This document shows, one piece after another, positions 11,602 through 23,800 of a stretch of DNA of 64,000 nucleotides. Made by a program: the position numbers and the translations under genes. The notes beneath the pieces are model-generated. The model was not told the origin of the DNA and searched no databases. It was given only the letters and a program-made list of their open reading frames with translations. Source of the DNA: Voacanga thouarsii (lineage: Eukaryota > Streptophyta > Magnoliopsida > Gentianales > Apocynaceae); NCBI GenBank assembly GCA_026120185.1, contig JANUWF010001636.1, forward strand, positions 2,046,001 through 2,110,000, given 5' to 3'. Numbering within the stretch: position 1 is the first letter of the stretch; each line of letters starts with the position of its first letter.

Positions 11602-13115
11602 ACTGTAAAAATAAGTCAGTTCAGTTTGTCAGACCAGGTTGTGATGTATTGGAATTCAATGGTAAGAGAGTGAAAGAACTAAAATACTTGATTGCGGGCG
11701 CTAAGGCCCGAAAATTGTTGAGGCAAGGGTGTCAAGGTTATCTGGCTTACGTGATAAACAAGCCGAAGGACCAGTGCACTCTGGAGGACACCGAAGTGGT
11801 GAGGGACTTTCCCGATGTGTTCCCGGCGGAGCTTGACTCTCTACCTCCCGACCGAGAGGTGGAATTCACTATCGACTTAATTTCGGCGGCGGAACCAGTA
11901 TCACGGACTCCGTACCGAATGGCACCGGCAGAATTGAAGGAGCAGTTAGAGGAGTTAGTGGGTCAGGGTTACATCCGACCCAGCACATCACCTTGGGGAG
12001 CACATGTACTATTTGTGAAGAAGAAGGACGGGACCTTGAGGCTATGCATCGACTACCGAGGGCTAAACAATTTGACGATTAAGAACAAGTACCCCCTCTC
12101 ACTGATTGGCGAGCTGTTTGATCAGCTGTATGGATCCAGTTGCTATTCCAAGTTGGATCTGAGGCAAGGTTACTACCAGGTGCGGATAAGAGAAGACGAT
12201 ATTCCTAAGACAGCCTTTAACACCCGCTATGGACATTGCGAGTTCGTGGTGATGTCGTTCGGGGTAACTAACGCTCCAGCAGTATTCATGGACCTAATGC
12301 ACCGAGTATTCCAACCCTATCTGGATAAGTTTGTGGTGGTTCGACGATATTTTGATCTACTCCAAGAGTCCGGAGGAGCATGCGGGGCATTTGAGGCTCG
12401 TGTTGGAGAAATTGCTGGAGCACAAGCTGTACGCCAAATTCAGAAAGTCCGAATTCTGGCTAGACAGTGTGGCATTCCTTGGCCATGTGGTGACCAAGGA
12501 AGGAATCAAGGTAGATCCGGCAAAGGTCGAGGTGGTATCAGACTGGAAGCAGCCGGAGAATATTACTGAGATCCGGAGTTTCTTGGGATTGGCCGGATAC
12601 TACCGAAGGTTTATTAAGGGATTTTCGACACTCGAATCGCCAATGACCCGTTTGTTGAGAAAGGATGTTCCATATGTATGGGACCAAAAATGCAAGAAAA
12701 GCTTCCAAGAACTGAAGAAGAGACTGATGACAGCATCGGTGTTAAGTTTACCGGAGGAAGGCAAATCTTACGCGCTATACACCGACGCTTCGAAAGAAGG
12801 ACTGGGAGAGGTGTTGATGCAAGATAGGAAAGTAATTGCTTATGCTTCTCGGAAGCTAAGACCCCATGAAGTGAACTACCCCACTCACGATTTGGAGCTG
12901 GCAGCTATAGTGTTCGCCCTAAAGAAATGGCGACACTACTTGTATGGAGCCGAGTACGAGGTGTTCACCGACCATAAGAGTCTGAAGTATATCTTCACTC
13001 AGAAGGACTTGAACTTGAGGCAACGAAGGTGGATGGAATTTTTGGAGGAATACCGTTGCCCGATCAACTACCATCCCGGGAAGGCCAATGTTGTGGCAGA
13101 CGCTCTAAGCAGAAA
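11590..13115 (+). pseudogene. Reverse transcriptase and RNase H of the Tekay-like element
   Basis: The RT runs from [18 protein letters not shown] motifs (about 11900) through [41 protein letters not shown] and [10 protein letters not shown]. The frame breaks at about 12335, within the catalytic box itself: where gypsy RTs read FIDD, bases are missing so one frame ends KFVVVRRY and the next begins WFDDILIYS. The frame from 12331 carries [27 protein letters not shown], then RNase H (YTDASKEG near 12778, [32 protein letters not shown] ending near 13112). Reverse transcription of element RNA is the family's role; the break at the catalytic box disables it. Confidence 0.9.
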
Positions 13116-14660
13116 AGTTGGAATTGCTAGACTGAAGGTGCAGGAGATGCAAGTAGTTCAGGATGTATTGGATAGAAGGGCGGAGGTACAAGACAAAAGA
13201 ATCGTCATCAGCAATTTGAAGTTGGTGCCGAATTTGAAGCAAGAAATAGTGGAAGCTCAGCGAAGCAACGCCGAGTTTCAAATTTTCAAGGATAAGGAGC
13301 TTAAGCGATCGGACAGCGAATTTCGTCATGATGAGGCGGGAACTCTTCATTTCAGAGACCGATTGTGTGTACCCGGGGAGCAGCAATTAAAGGACAGAAT
13401 TTTGGAGGAGGCGCACAAGAGCAAGTACGCCATTCATCCGGGAGAGGTCAAGATGTATCAGGATTTGAAAAGAGCATACTGGTGGCTCGGAATGAAGCGA
13501 GATGTGGTCAAGTATGTGTCGACTTGCCTTACTTTCCAAAAAGTTAAAGCAGAGCATAGGAAGTCAGCAGGGCTATTGCAGCCATTGCCAATGCCGGAAT
13601 GGAAGTGGGAGGAGGTGACTATGGATTTCGTCACCAGACTTCCCATGTCAAAGACCCAGAAGGACACCATATGGGTGGTGGTGGATCGACTGACCAAGTC
13701 GGCCCACTTCATCCCGGTAAATGTGAGGGATTCCATGGAGAAGCTGGCTCAGACATATGTTCGAGAAGTAGTCCGACTTCATGGAGTACCTTCGAGCATT
13801 GTGTCAGACCGAGACTCGAGGTTTACTTCTCGTTTTTGGGGAAAGTTCCAGGAGACAATGTGATCGAATTTGAAATTCAGTACGATGGCGCATCCGCAGA
13901 CCGATGGGCAATCAGAAAGGGTGATCCAAATACTGGAAGATATGTTGAGAGCCTGTGTCCTGGATTTCGGGGATAAGTGGATCGAGTGTGTACCGTATGC
14001 CGAGCTATCTTATAACAACAGCTATCAGGCCTCGATTGGGATGGCATCGTACGAGGCTTTGTATGGGCGCAAGTGTCAAGTACCGTTGTATTGGAGTTGG
14101 ACGGAGGATGGTCATGTGAGCAAAACCGGAGAGGTCTGTGTCCAAGAAATGTTGGCTAAAGTGAAACTGATTCGGGAAAGGTTAAAGGCGGCTCAAAGTC
14201 GGCAGAAGAGCTATGCGGACAATCGGCGAAGAGATCTAAAATTTCAAGTTGGGGACCGTGTATTTTTAAAGCTGACACCAAATAGGAGAATTTTGAAGCA
14301 TCCGAAGGGCAGAAAGTTGAATCCGAGATATTTGGGGCCGTTCTTGATTAATGAAAGGATTAGACCGGTAGCTTACCGATTAGACCTGCCGGATGGGTTG
14401 ACTGATATCCACGATATGTTCCATGTGTCGCAGTTGAAGAAGTATAATGCGGATCCTAGTCATATATTGAATGATGAACCGTTGGTATTGCAACCAGACT
14501 TGAGCTACGTGGAGAAGCCTGTGCGGATATTGGAACGCAGTGTCAAAACCCTACGAAATAAGCAGATACTGATGGTTAAGATTCAATGGGAGCACCATGG
14601 CACGCAGGATGCCACATGGGAGTCGGAAGAATAGGTTAAGCGGAAGTATCCCGAATTGAA
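13116..14660 (+). pseudogene. Integrase and chromodomain-like tail of the Tekay-like element
   Basis: Same frame as RNase H. The zinc-binding region includes [12 protein letters not shown] and CLTFQKVK, where the second Cys of the usual CxxC is Phe. The core has [35 protein letters not shown] and, after an in-frame TGA at 13861-13863, HPQTDGQSERVIQ. So D, D and E are present but split by a stop. GDRVFLKLTPNRR and FHVSQLKKY follow. The final segment (about 14515-14660, PVRILERSVKTLR...VKIQWEHH...ATWESEE) resembles the chromodomain of chromoviruses, cut by TAG at 14632-14634 just before VKRKYPEL. Chromodomains bias integration to marked chromatin. Confidence 0.87.
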
Positions 14661-14697
14661 ATAGAGGTATGCCTGAATTTCAGGACGAATTTCTTCT

Positions 14698-14710
14698 AAG
14701 GAGGGGAGGA
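14698..14710 (+). promoter_or_regulatory. Polypurine tract of the Tekay-like element
   Basis: A purine run (AAGGAGGGGAGGA) lies directly before the 3' LTR start TGTGAAACCC, the usual plus-strand priming site. Confidence 0.75.
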
Positions 14711-14957
14711 TGTGAAACCCCGGTCAAAACCAACCTTAGAGTAAGGGGGTTGGGATGCATATCATACTTTATTTCATAATTAAATATATTTTCATATAAT
14801 TTCTATGTGCTTTGGATTTGATTTTTATTGTCTTGAAGTCTTGTTGGTGAGTGTTGTGTGAGAGAGGCAAAATGGTAATTTTTGCTCGAGGTGAAAATAG
14901 GGAGATAGATTGTGGATTGAATAGAAAATAATTTTTCTAGTCGAAATAACAACAAGA

Positions 14958-15026
14958 GTTGTTGTGGTGTAGTGGTTAGAGCCTTAGAATTAATTCTTGA
15001 GGTCTTGGGTTCAAATTCCATCATAG
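14958..15026 (+). other. tRNA-like segment in the 3' LTR
   Basis: Second copy of the A-box/B-box module described at 5191-5259, unchanged in both boxes. Its presence in both LTRs shows it was part of the element before it inserted, not a later hit. Confidence 0.6.
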
Positions 15027-15204
15027 AAGCTTTAACTTGATTAAATTTTATTTTTGCTTGGGAAGGAATGGTTTCGGCCTTAAGGGCCTAGATCAATGTG
15101 GTGATGATGTCCTAGGAGAGACATGTTAGGAGTATTTTCATTCTACTCCTTTGCCTACTCGAAATTCCCAAAGGGAATTCTTGTTCCCTTGATCTTTGGT
15201 TTTC

Positions 15205-15207
15205 CTT
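15205..15207. repeat. TSD CTT, left copy, of the CACTA element
   Basis: CTT repeats at 20830-20832. The empty site in the 5' LTR reads TTTTCCTTAGCTTTC with a single CTT, which verifies the duplication. Confidence 0.8.
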
Positions 15208-15222
15208 CACTACAAAAAAATA

Positions 15223-15450
15223 GGACAAAAACGACGAGACTAATACGACGGTCGTAAAACCATCGTATTAGACAAATTTATACGACGGTTATCCAACCGT
15301 CGTATTAGATATAGTTAATACGACGATTCAGGCAAAATCGTCGTATTAGGGTTAACAAATACGACGGTTAAGCTTAAACCGTCGTATTATGGTTAACAAA
15401 TAAGACGGTTCTTGTGAACCGTCGTATTTAGTGAGATCATACGACGTATT
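15223..15450. repeat. Left subterminal array of TACGACGG / CCGTCGTA palindromic motifs
   Basis: Five to six pairs of TACGACGGTT and its reverse complement AACCGTCGTA, each pair separated by a few bases and therefore able to fold into a short hairpin. CACTA elements have subterminal motif arrays bound by the TNPA-type protein; these are plausible binding sites. Confidence 0.8.
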
Positions 15451-15756
15451 AGGTGTATTATGTAATTAATATTTTCGTTGAAATTAAATTGTGATTTTTT
15501 AAAAATACCATGATTTTTTCAATCGTCATTATAATCATCGTTGTTTTTTCAAATTATAACAAAATTAATCAAAAATGGTGTTAATTTTATCTGATTATTT
15601 TCAAATTTAGTCACAGTACTACTTAATTTTTATAATTATTTTAACAAATAGATAAATTTGTTATATAGTTACTCTATTTTTTGTCACAGTACTATGTTTT
15701 GTAATAAATTTAGTCATAGTAGTACTTTTTATAATCAATTAAAAGTAGTGTGTGTG

Positions 15757-15883
15757 TATATATACATACATATATGTCTGTGTGTGTGTGTGTGTGTGTT
15801 AATATATATCAATTGAATAAGATAAAGAACTTTAATTGCAAACATATATATTTATGTGTGCATATCTATGTACACATACATAT

Positions 15884-15925
<42 letters not shown>
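15757..15925. repeat. GT/TG and TA microsatellites inside the CACTA element
   Basis: Runs of GTGTGTGT (about 15780-15800) and TATATATA (about 15894-15926) with TACATA-type repeats between. No gene. Confidence 0.85.
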
Positions 15926-15931
<6 letters not shown>

Positions 15932-16122
15932 TAGCTAGCTAGACACTCTTAATTATCATTCATTTATACATATGCATGCTATATATGTGTTTATATGCAA
16001 TACAACACATCCTTGTTATTGTAAAAATAAAATTAATGTCATTTTATTTGTCACGTTAGTTATATATATATATATATATAACACATATTAAAATATATAA
16101 ATTAAAATTATTAAGATATAAA

Positions 16123-16320
16123 TTAAATACGACGGCTCATACGCCGTCGTATTAAATGAATTAATACTACAGTTTCGTCGTTTTTGCTTAAACAAATACG
16201 ACTGTTTCTGTGAAACCGTCGTTTTTATTACCCTTCAGACACATTTAATACGACGGTTAATCATTAACCGTCGCATTAAATATACCTAATACGACGGCAA
16301 CGATTAACCGTCGTATTCTG
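16123..16320. repeat. Second TACGACGG motif cluster, upstream of the CACTA gene
   Basis: Further copies of the TACGACGG motif in both orientations, about 0.7 kb in from the left array. They sit just ahead of a pyrimidine-rich stretch (about 16340-16560) that looks like a 5' leader, so they flank the presumed promoter. Confidence 0.7.
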
Positions 16321-18291
16321 TCCTCATTTAAGACCCGATGACCTGCTGCTTTTAGCTTCCATTCTTCCTCCTCCTTCTGCGGCGGCTTGGTTCCGGCTTC
16401 CTCTTTCTCTTCTCCGGTTCCCTCTCCACTCCGTAACTGTCAATTAACTTCGCCTCCCTCTCTTCTCCATCACTGGTAAAACTCCCTCTCTTCTCCTTCG
16501 CGGCGAAAGAACCCTCTTATCTTCCTTGCCGGCAAAGGTCCATCTCTTCTCCGTCGCGGGTAAAACTGCCCTTGTTCGCACTTCAATTGCTAATTTGGGC
16601 TACTGCATTTTGCATTTGGGTTGCCCTCGTCCACAGTGCCGACTGCATTTCTGATATTCTGCACTTGTTGTCTTAGTCTGCAAATGCTAATTTGGAACTT
16701 GTTCTTGAGCTCTATGAGAAATTATTGAATGTTCAGAAGGTTAGGGTCATTATATTTTTACCGTTCAAGTTGAATTCTTTGAGCTCTGTATTTATTCTGA
16801 AATTAATTTTTAATATAAGCTTTAATTTTGTGATGCATTGTATTTTCAATTAGCTATAATTCAAATAGCTTAATATGTTTAGCAGGGACTAAATGGTTGA
16901 AGGTGAGTATTTTGTGTTCTTGGTATTCATGGGAGAGTAAAAGAGAAAATTAGAAGAAAGGGGATAATGCTCTTGGTGTGATGGCCGAAATTCCTCATAG
17001 AATGAGTGCATAATTTCTAGTTTGGTTTGATATGACTGGTTGCTAGATAGGTGAGTGTTTTATGGAGGAAAATGTGGAATTTAGTTTTCAAATTCATAGT
17101 ATTTTGAATAGAGAGAAATTAGGGGAGGTCTAAGGTGCTTTAATGGAGTTTTATTGGCTAAGGTTGGTGAAAAAGAAACTATGTTCAGATAGGTACCTAC
17201 TATGGCTAAAAATATGATGGAGAAGTGAAGAAGAATTGAAGAAGAAAATGAAGAGAAATGCTGGCTAGTTGAAGATTGGGAAAAGTTGGAAAAAAATTCT
17301 GGTTAGCTAGTTAGAAGAAACAATAAGATTTAACTGGTTTTTTAGCTAGTATTCAAAATATTTTGAATTGGTTTTCAGCTATTAAATAGGAGTATCCTAA
17401 GGTCATTTAATGGTGTTTTTTCTAGCCATTACCTTGAAGAAGAACAAGAACCACAAAAGAACTAATTCATGGTATTGAATACCCAAAGTTCTTTGGCTAA
17501 GGCAATTACTTGTTTGTTGGAAATTTTCTGGTTTAAACAAGCTATGAAGGGACCGAAATCTTCATGATTGTTTCCAGGTTTTGCACATAAAAAGGAGTGC
17601 TTGATTTGCAAAGAAATAAATGATGTTTTGAGTATTGTTGAATGGCGAATTGTTGAAAAAAAAAATGGCAAATTGTTAGCTACTTATACTTCATTTTTAG
17701 CTTATTTGTTTTATAGAGCCAACATATACTTCTCTTAGTATTTGGATTGTGTTGAATGAGTATTTTTATTTGGAAATTTGTTATGTGCAAGTGTGTTTGG
17801 AAGAAGACTTAGTTGGATAAGCAGAGGTTTACTTGGAAATTTGTTATAAGCATGATTAGTTGAATTGAATAATTGCGCATTTTGAAGTGGCCTAGTGCCT
17901 GGAAAATATTCATTTTATAGGCGAAACTCTGTCAAAATTTTTTCAAAATTTTTATAATATCTGGACCAACCAGTTATATACTGTGCATCTCAAAAAGTAA
18001 ACTTGATCTATCTTGGTTAGTTAAATCTTTTATTTTCTCTATTTTGAAAACTCTCAAGGAGTGTATTTATTTATTTTAACTACTACTAAAAATATGTTTA
18101 TCATTTCCACTAGTAAAAAGGAGAATGAACACTAATCTGATTGGGATTGAATATGTTTTTCATAACGAAACTTGTAGGAAATTTGTTGATCATTTGTACA
18201 CGAATTTGATATCATTTCCCTTCATTCTTGAATATGTTTATTATAACGAAACTTGTAGATCGACTGAAAATATGGATAAATAAATAGGAAG

Positions 18292-20234
18292 ATGGACCGA
18301 TCGTGGATTGATTCACAAGACCGTTTAGGTGATGAATATAGTAAAGGTCTGGATGCCTTTATAGAATTTGCGCTAAGAGACAAACCCAATGGATCCAAAA
18401 TCCATTGTCCTTGTATGAAGTGCCAGAATAGGTATATTTATGGTATAGTAGATGTCAAACAGCATTGCCAAATGTGGGGTTTCATGCGTTGGTACAAAAA
18501 GTGGAGTGTTCATGGGGAAATATACTTATCTTCTCACAATACACCTAGCAACATCCCTTCGACTGAAAATGAACATAGGGATGATATGGTTGGGATGCTT
18601 CAAGATATTGGTGGCATTAGTAACTTCGATAATGCAACTGAAGAGCCTGATGATTTGAGAGAGATACATGAATTGTTGGGAGAGGCTAATGTAGAATTGT
18701 ATCCTGGTTGTATGTCTGTTGGTATTACGATATGTCTATTGATATTTTAATTAATAAGTCTGTTGATATTTTGTAGATTTCACAGCGAGGAGTTCTCGCG
18801 GGGGTGGAAAGTTACCTTCCGGATGGGGTGAGCCAGGGTTTCGAAAGTACAATGTTGGTGTTAACCAACACGGAGGGCTTGTTGGGTTAGATGCATCTCG
18901 TTATAGTTTAGTGGTGGGCTGTTTTGCACGCATGAGCAATAGGTTCCCTCTGAATTACAGGGATTGGCATTCCATACCTCAGAGCTTCAAGGACGATGTT
19001 TGGCAAGAAATACAGGTAACTAATTTTATTCTAACATAGACAAGAGTGTTTTCTTCAAAAATTAACATTTTCTTATACAAAAATTAAAATTTGTACAAGG
19101 ACAACACCATGATGCCACCAGAAGGACGTAGTGTCACAATGAAGATGATATGCGCAGCATGGAAGGATTTTAAGTCGAAGTTAAAACAAAAATACTATGT
19201 TCCTTTCCAGCTCAGTACAGAGCCTATTGTTTGTCAAGATAAACGGGTTGACGAAAATCAATGGAGGATGTTAGTTGATTACTGGCGTTTGGAGAATACA
19301 CAGGTCGTACCATATAAGTTGACTACTTTTATGTCTCAGAACTTGTTTAAATTTTTTATATGTTAACTATTATAATTCATCACAGATGGAGGCCGAGCGG
19401 AATAGACAAAATCGATCACATTTGGCATATCCACCTGTCACAGGAAGAATGCCACATTCTGTTATACAGGATCAGGTATTTAGTTTATGTTATATACTAT
19501 TCAGATGAAATTTATCTACTTTGCTTGAAATTTTTGACACGTCTTTACAGATGACCTCACAAGGCCAACCGACATCACAATATGATATGTTCCTTGCGAC
19601 ACGAAGGTGGCACGGTCGGCAGGCTGATGGTTTGACTGCAGAGATGATTGTAAGTTATATTCAAATGCTAATTTTTATGAGTTATTAAAATATGATAACG
19701 ACATTATATTAACCTAATATAAATTTGATATAATATTTCTTAATTTTGTAGGATCGATTGGAGATAGAGTGGCAGGAATTGCCTGAGTCTGAGCGCACAG
19801 AGGAAGCAAAGGATCATATATTTCGACGATTGTTCGGTCCAGAAACAAGATGTCGTGTTAGGTGTAAAGGAAAGGGTCCAACACCAATGTCAGTTGGTCA
19901 ATCATCAAGTTCTGCAGCAAATGGTGAGGAGGTCGTCAGGATTGAGGTTGAGGCACGTATGCAGAGCATGCGAGATACTATGCAGGCTGAGATGTGAGCT
20001 AAGATGCAGCGTGAGCGAGAGGCTTATGAGTCACGTATAGCTGCGCTTCAGGCTACCATGGAAGCATTAGCGCGCAGATTGGATGCAGGCGCATTTGATG
20101 TACTACCTATACCTCCATCTAGTGCTTCTACGGCATCTCTTGGTGTTGGTTCCAATTCTCTGCCTGTTAGATCGAGTGATCCTGGCCAGCCTCTCCGTCA
20201 TGATGACTGGCATTTTCATTTCCTACTAATTTGA
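18292..20234 (+). pseudogene. CACTA protein gene: Transpos_assoc domain joined to a Ptta/En/Spm (TNPA-like) domain
   Basis: Exon A starts at ATG 18292 (MDRSWIDSQDRL) and carries a Transpos_assoc-type domain (IHCPCMKCQNRY, then WSVHGE), ending near ELYPGC at about 18710. Later exons, with GT-AG borders, are 18777-19015, 19100-19303, 19386-19475, 19551-19649 and 19752-20234. From the second exon on, all junctions are in phase 0. They encode LPSGWGEPGFRKY, then MICAAWKDFKSKLK, then a Ptta/En/Spm-type domain (FLATRRWHGRQADG) and a coiled coil. An in-frame TGA at 19995-19997 interrupts the last exon. In TNPD proteins ELYPGC is followed by the transposase core; here that core is missing, so the gene looks like an internal-deletion fusion. 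The TNPA-like part would bind the subterminal arrays. Confidence 0.75.
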
Positions 20235-20429
20235 ATTTGTACTACAGTTTCTGTATACTGAGGATATACTTGTTTGTATTTGTCTACTGAGGATATTGCT
20301 TTTGAGTTTGGCAATGAGGAGATTGTGTTTTGTTATATTTGGTGTTGAATTCGTTGATTTTATTACATTTGGCTTTAAATTGTACGTGTACAGGATTCCG
20401 TCCAAATAAAAAATGATTTACAAACCAAA

Positions 20430-20826
20430 TTAGCCCTAATACGACGGTTTCAACCGTCGTTTTTGCTTAGGGGCAATCAAATACGACGGCCACAGACCGT
20501 CGTATTTGACAGACCAAATACGACGGCCACACCTGGCCGTCATAATTTATCCTACCACTGAAACAAATACGATGGCCGTACCAAAAGCGACGATTTTTCA
20601 AAATCGTCACAAAAAATGACCACGGAAAGCAAAAGCGACGAGGCCAAATACGACGGCTGTAAAACCGTCGTATTAGCCTAATACGACGGTTTTGTAGCCG
20701 TTGTCTAGCAAAAACGACGAGATCAAATACGACGGCTGTAAAATCGTCGTTTAGCCGTCGTATTTGGCTAATACGACGGCTGGACCATCAAATACGACGG
20801 CTGTTATTTGTTGTATAATTTAGTAG
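20430..20826. repeat. Right subterminal array of TACGACGG / CCGTCGTA motifs
   Basis: More than ten copies of TACGACGG-type motifs in both orientations up to the right terminus. It mirrors the left array, as expected for the two ends of a CACTA element. Confidence 0.8.
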
Positions 20827-23800
20827 TGGCTTAGCTTTCAACTCCTTAGTTTGATCAAGATGTTCTAGCCTTTTTCTTTCTAGAAAATTCAGTAAAGTGC
20901 TGAGGTCTTTTAGGATCAAAATGTCTTGGTAAAAGACTTCTTATGGTCTGGAAAATATGGAAGAGTTGAGGGGAATTCCAAGAGGAAAAATCCCTCTAGT
21001 AAGCTTGCTGAAATTTCACTCTAGACTAACTCATCTTTCTTCATAGCATGAGCTGAAATTTTCCAACTTGTTGTACCTTCAAATTATCGAGCTTCTTAGC
21101 TAACATTCCCTCCCAAATGCTGCCAGAAAAATGGCCTTAAGATCAGTTTGAATTATGAATTATTTCTGCCATTTTCGGGCTGCACAAAGACTGAGCAAAA
21201 CCAGTGAAAAATTCTGGGCAAATCGCTACCTTGGAGGCTTAAAACCGAGTTGTTTTCTTCCAGATTTTGTGCAGCACCTTAGACACGTTTTTCCTCCATG
21301 AAGAATGCTGGAAATCATCCTTGAATACCCCTGAAGTTCTCCTGAAAACTCTCTGCAAATTGGCTGGAGGTGGCAGATGAAATTCTGCCCAGAAAATTAC
21401 TGTGCAGCGAAAAAAAAAATTGGGCAGTCCAGATTTCCAGCTTTGTTTCCTATTTTTCTTCCAGCCGAAACACCAGCCCTAATATGTCAAAACCTCCCTT
21501 AAACCACCATTAACAGAGCTCCATTGTTTCCCACAAGCTTCTGGACGAAAGGCAGCAATGGCTGTCCGAAAATCTCTCCAACAAATCCCTGCAATTTAGC
21601 TTGATTACTTTCCAAAATTCCAACCATCTTATTTAGCAACCTTCCATGATATCTTGCTTAATTGATCAGACTTCTTCTTCATCATTGTGCCCCTTAGTTT
21701 CGGCCATCATAAGCCTTATTGAACCAGCTTTAATTCCTCAGAAAAGCTACACAACCAGTCGGCCATAGGAGACTTCAAAACTGTCCAAACAATCAAGATA
21801 TTCTTAGAATATTTAGTTTCCAAATTCACTTCCTAAAAATATTTTTCAAGGATTGTAACAACTAACCTTTCCTTTTCCCTTCCAAATCAGAGAAACAACT
21901 CCCTTAACCCTACTGAAAATCGGCCAGCCCTATCTCCCATAGAAAATTCGGCAGCTGCAAATTCCTTACCTCTCTCTCTCAATTTTCTGCAACCATCAAG
22001 AACACACACACTACACCAAGAACACCTACTTCTTCTCTACACCTAATACCCCTCCAAACCATCTCAAACCCTCACGAAAGTCTCCAGATTTAGTCTACTC
22101 ATTGCTGTGAATCCATCAACACCATTATTAACATCAAACTCCTCAAAACATCTTGCTACTTCGGATCAAAAGCAGAAATTTCTGTGAAGAACAAGAACAT
22201 AAATTCACTCTATCAACTTCATCCTCTTCAAACTTGATCTCTAGTGGGAACCTATATGAATAACCATGCTAATGATCTCTTCTTCTCTCTTTCTCTCTCT
22301 CTCTCTCTCCCTCTCATGGCCGAAATCACTCTTCTTTGCCCGGATGACTTCTCCTCCCATAATCTTGCTCTCGCCATCTCCCTTGGACAAGGTTAGCCAT
22401 TTAGGAGTTGAGATCTACTCTAAACTCCTTCAAACTATTCATCAACCAAGTAAGTACCTTCAATCCTTCTTTTAAACTCTAGAATCATGTCTCTAGGATG
22501 ATGTTGTTAAAAGATGAATGGCGATGGGATTGAGTATGTGTTGTTGATGATTGAAGCATGAGTACATGTATGATTGTGAAGGAGATTTATGCATGGAAGG
22601 ATTATATTGGTTGGTTGTATGTGGAATTGAGTTTGATGCATGTCATAGGTAGTATGTGTGATGAAGTATGCTAGAGATTATGTCACCTTTGGTGAATAGG
22701 AGTTATATGCATGACTAGAATATTGAAGCCATGATCATGTTTATGCTAGTAAAGGTTAAGTCATGTCTTAATAAATTTAGATCTATGCCTATATGCAAGA
22801 TTTGGATGATTTACTGAATTGAAGGATTGTGTATGTTCTTGATTGAGGATGGCCATAGAAATTTGATCATGATCTAGTTGCCCCTAAAACTAATTTTCAC
22901 TTTATGCATAAAATACTCAATAAAATAATATTGCTAGTATTTTCGAAAAACCCTAGGAAGGGTAGATTTGGAATTATTATATATATAAAGGATATTTTAG
23001 TCAAATAAATAATAATTTTGCTAGAAAATAAAATAAATAAATATTATTTAAAATAAAGAGATCAATTAAAGCTTTATGAGAATGATTCATAATTAGTAAA
23101 ATATTTACTAAATCAAAACCCTTAAGGATTTACTTATTATTTTCCAAGAAAGGCTTATTAAATTTAATCTCTATTCAAAATTAAAACTCTTTCCAAAACT
23201 GTTTTCTCCCAAAACTTTGGAAACCCTTAAATTGCTATTTTCATGAAGAGCAATGCTTCGTTCATTTTATCCCAAGTAGGAAACGTCGTTGAGTACTCAA
23301 TAAGGGTGGACTATTATGACTAGTCTTTGAAGGGTTAGGGTAAGTCTCTCAGCAGGTGGCCACCTCTGAGGGGTGAGTCCTTCCTGGATAAGTTGTCAGT
23401 CCAGTGAGTCGTGCCGGTCCGAGCTAGCAGTTTGTTTTCGGTCAAGTGACTGTGTTTTGTTGGAATGGACACCCGGTTGTTGTTTGGGTATAGAGAAGGA
23501 GGAGTATCTTGCCCAGTAGGCCGATCACCTACTTTTGTCAGTCTGCACAAAGTGTCGGCTTTCTGACCGGTTATGGGGCCCAATGTGTGGTAACCCATAT
23601 CCCTTTCTTTCGAGTGATTGATTTCATTACTTATGTACGACTAGATAAGCCAAAACTCCACTCTTGCTTTTGACTAATGTTTGATGCTTGCCAATGTTTC
23701 TCTTATAAAAGTTTCACACTTTGCATCCACGAAATGTTTTCACTGAACACCCAAAGCACACACGGACTTACTGAGATTTCTGTCTCATCACCTTTTTATC

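Larger units (their letters stand above)
15208..20829 (+). mobile_element. CACTA (En/Spm) transposon inside the Tekay 3' LTR
   Basis: Starts CACTACAAAAAAAT and ends ATTTAGTAGTGG, giving imperfect terminal inverted repeats beginning CACTAC. The 3-bp direct repeat CTT (15205-15207 and 20830-20832) flanks it, and the uninterrupted LTR sequence is available at about 5430-5445, so the insertion boundaries are secure to within a base. One extra G (20829) lies between GTAGTG and the right CTT. It contains arrays of TACGACGG motifs in both orientations near each end and an intron-rich gene (18292-20234). No full TNPD transposase core is present, so it is probably non-autonomous. Confidence 0.88.

Noticed and set aside
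15223..15450. Regularly repeated motifs that could suggest a CRISPR array
   Set aside because: Motifs occur in both orientations, lack constant-length spacers, and lie at CACTA ends in plant DNA.
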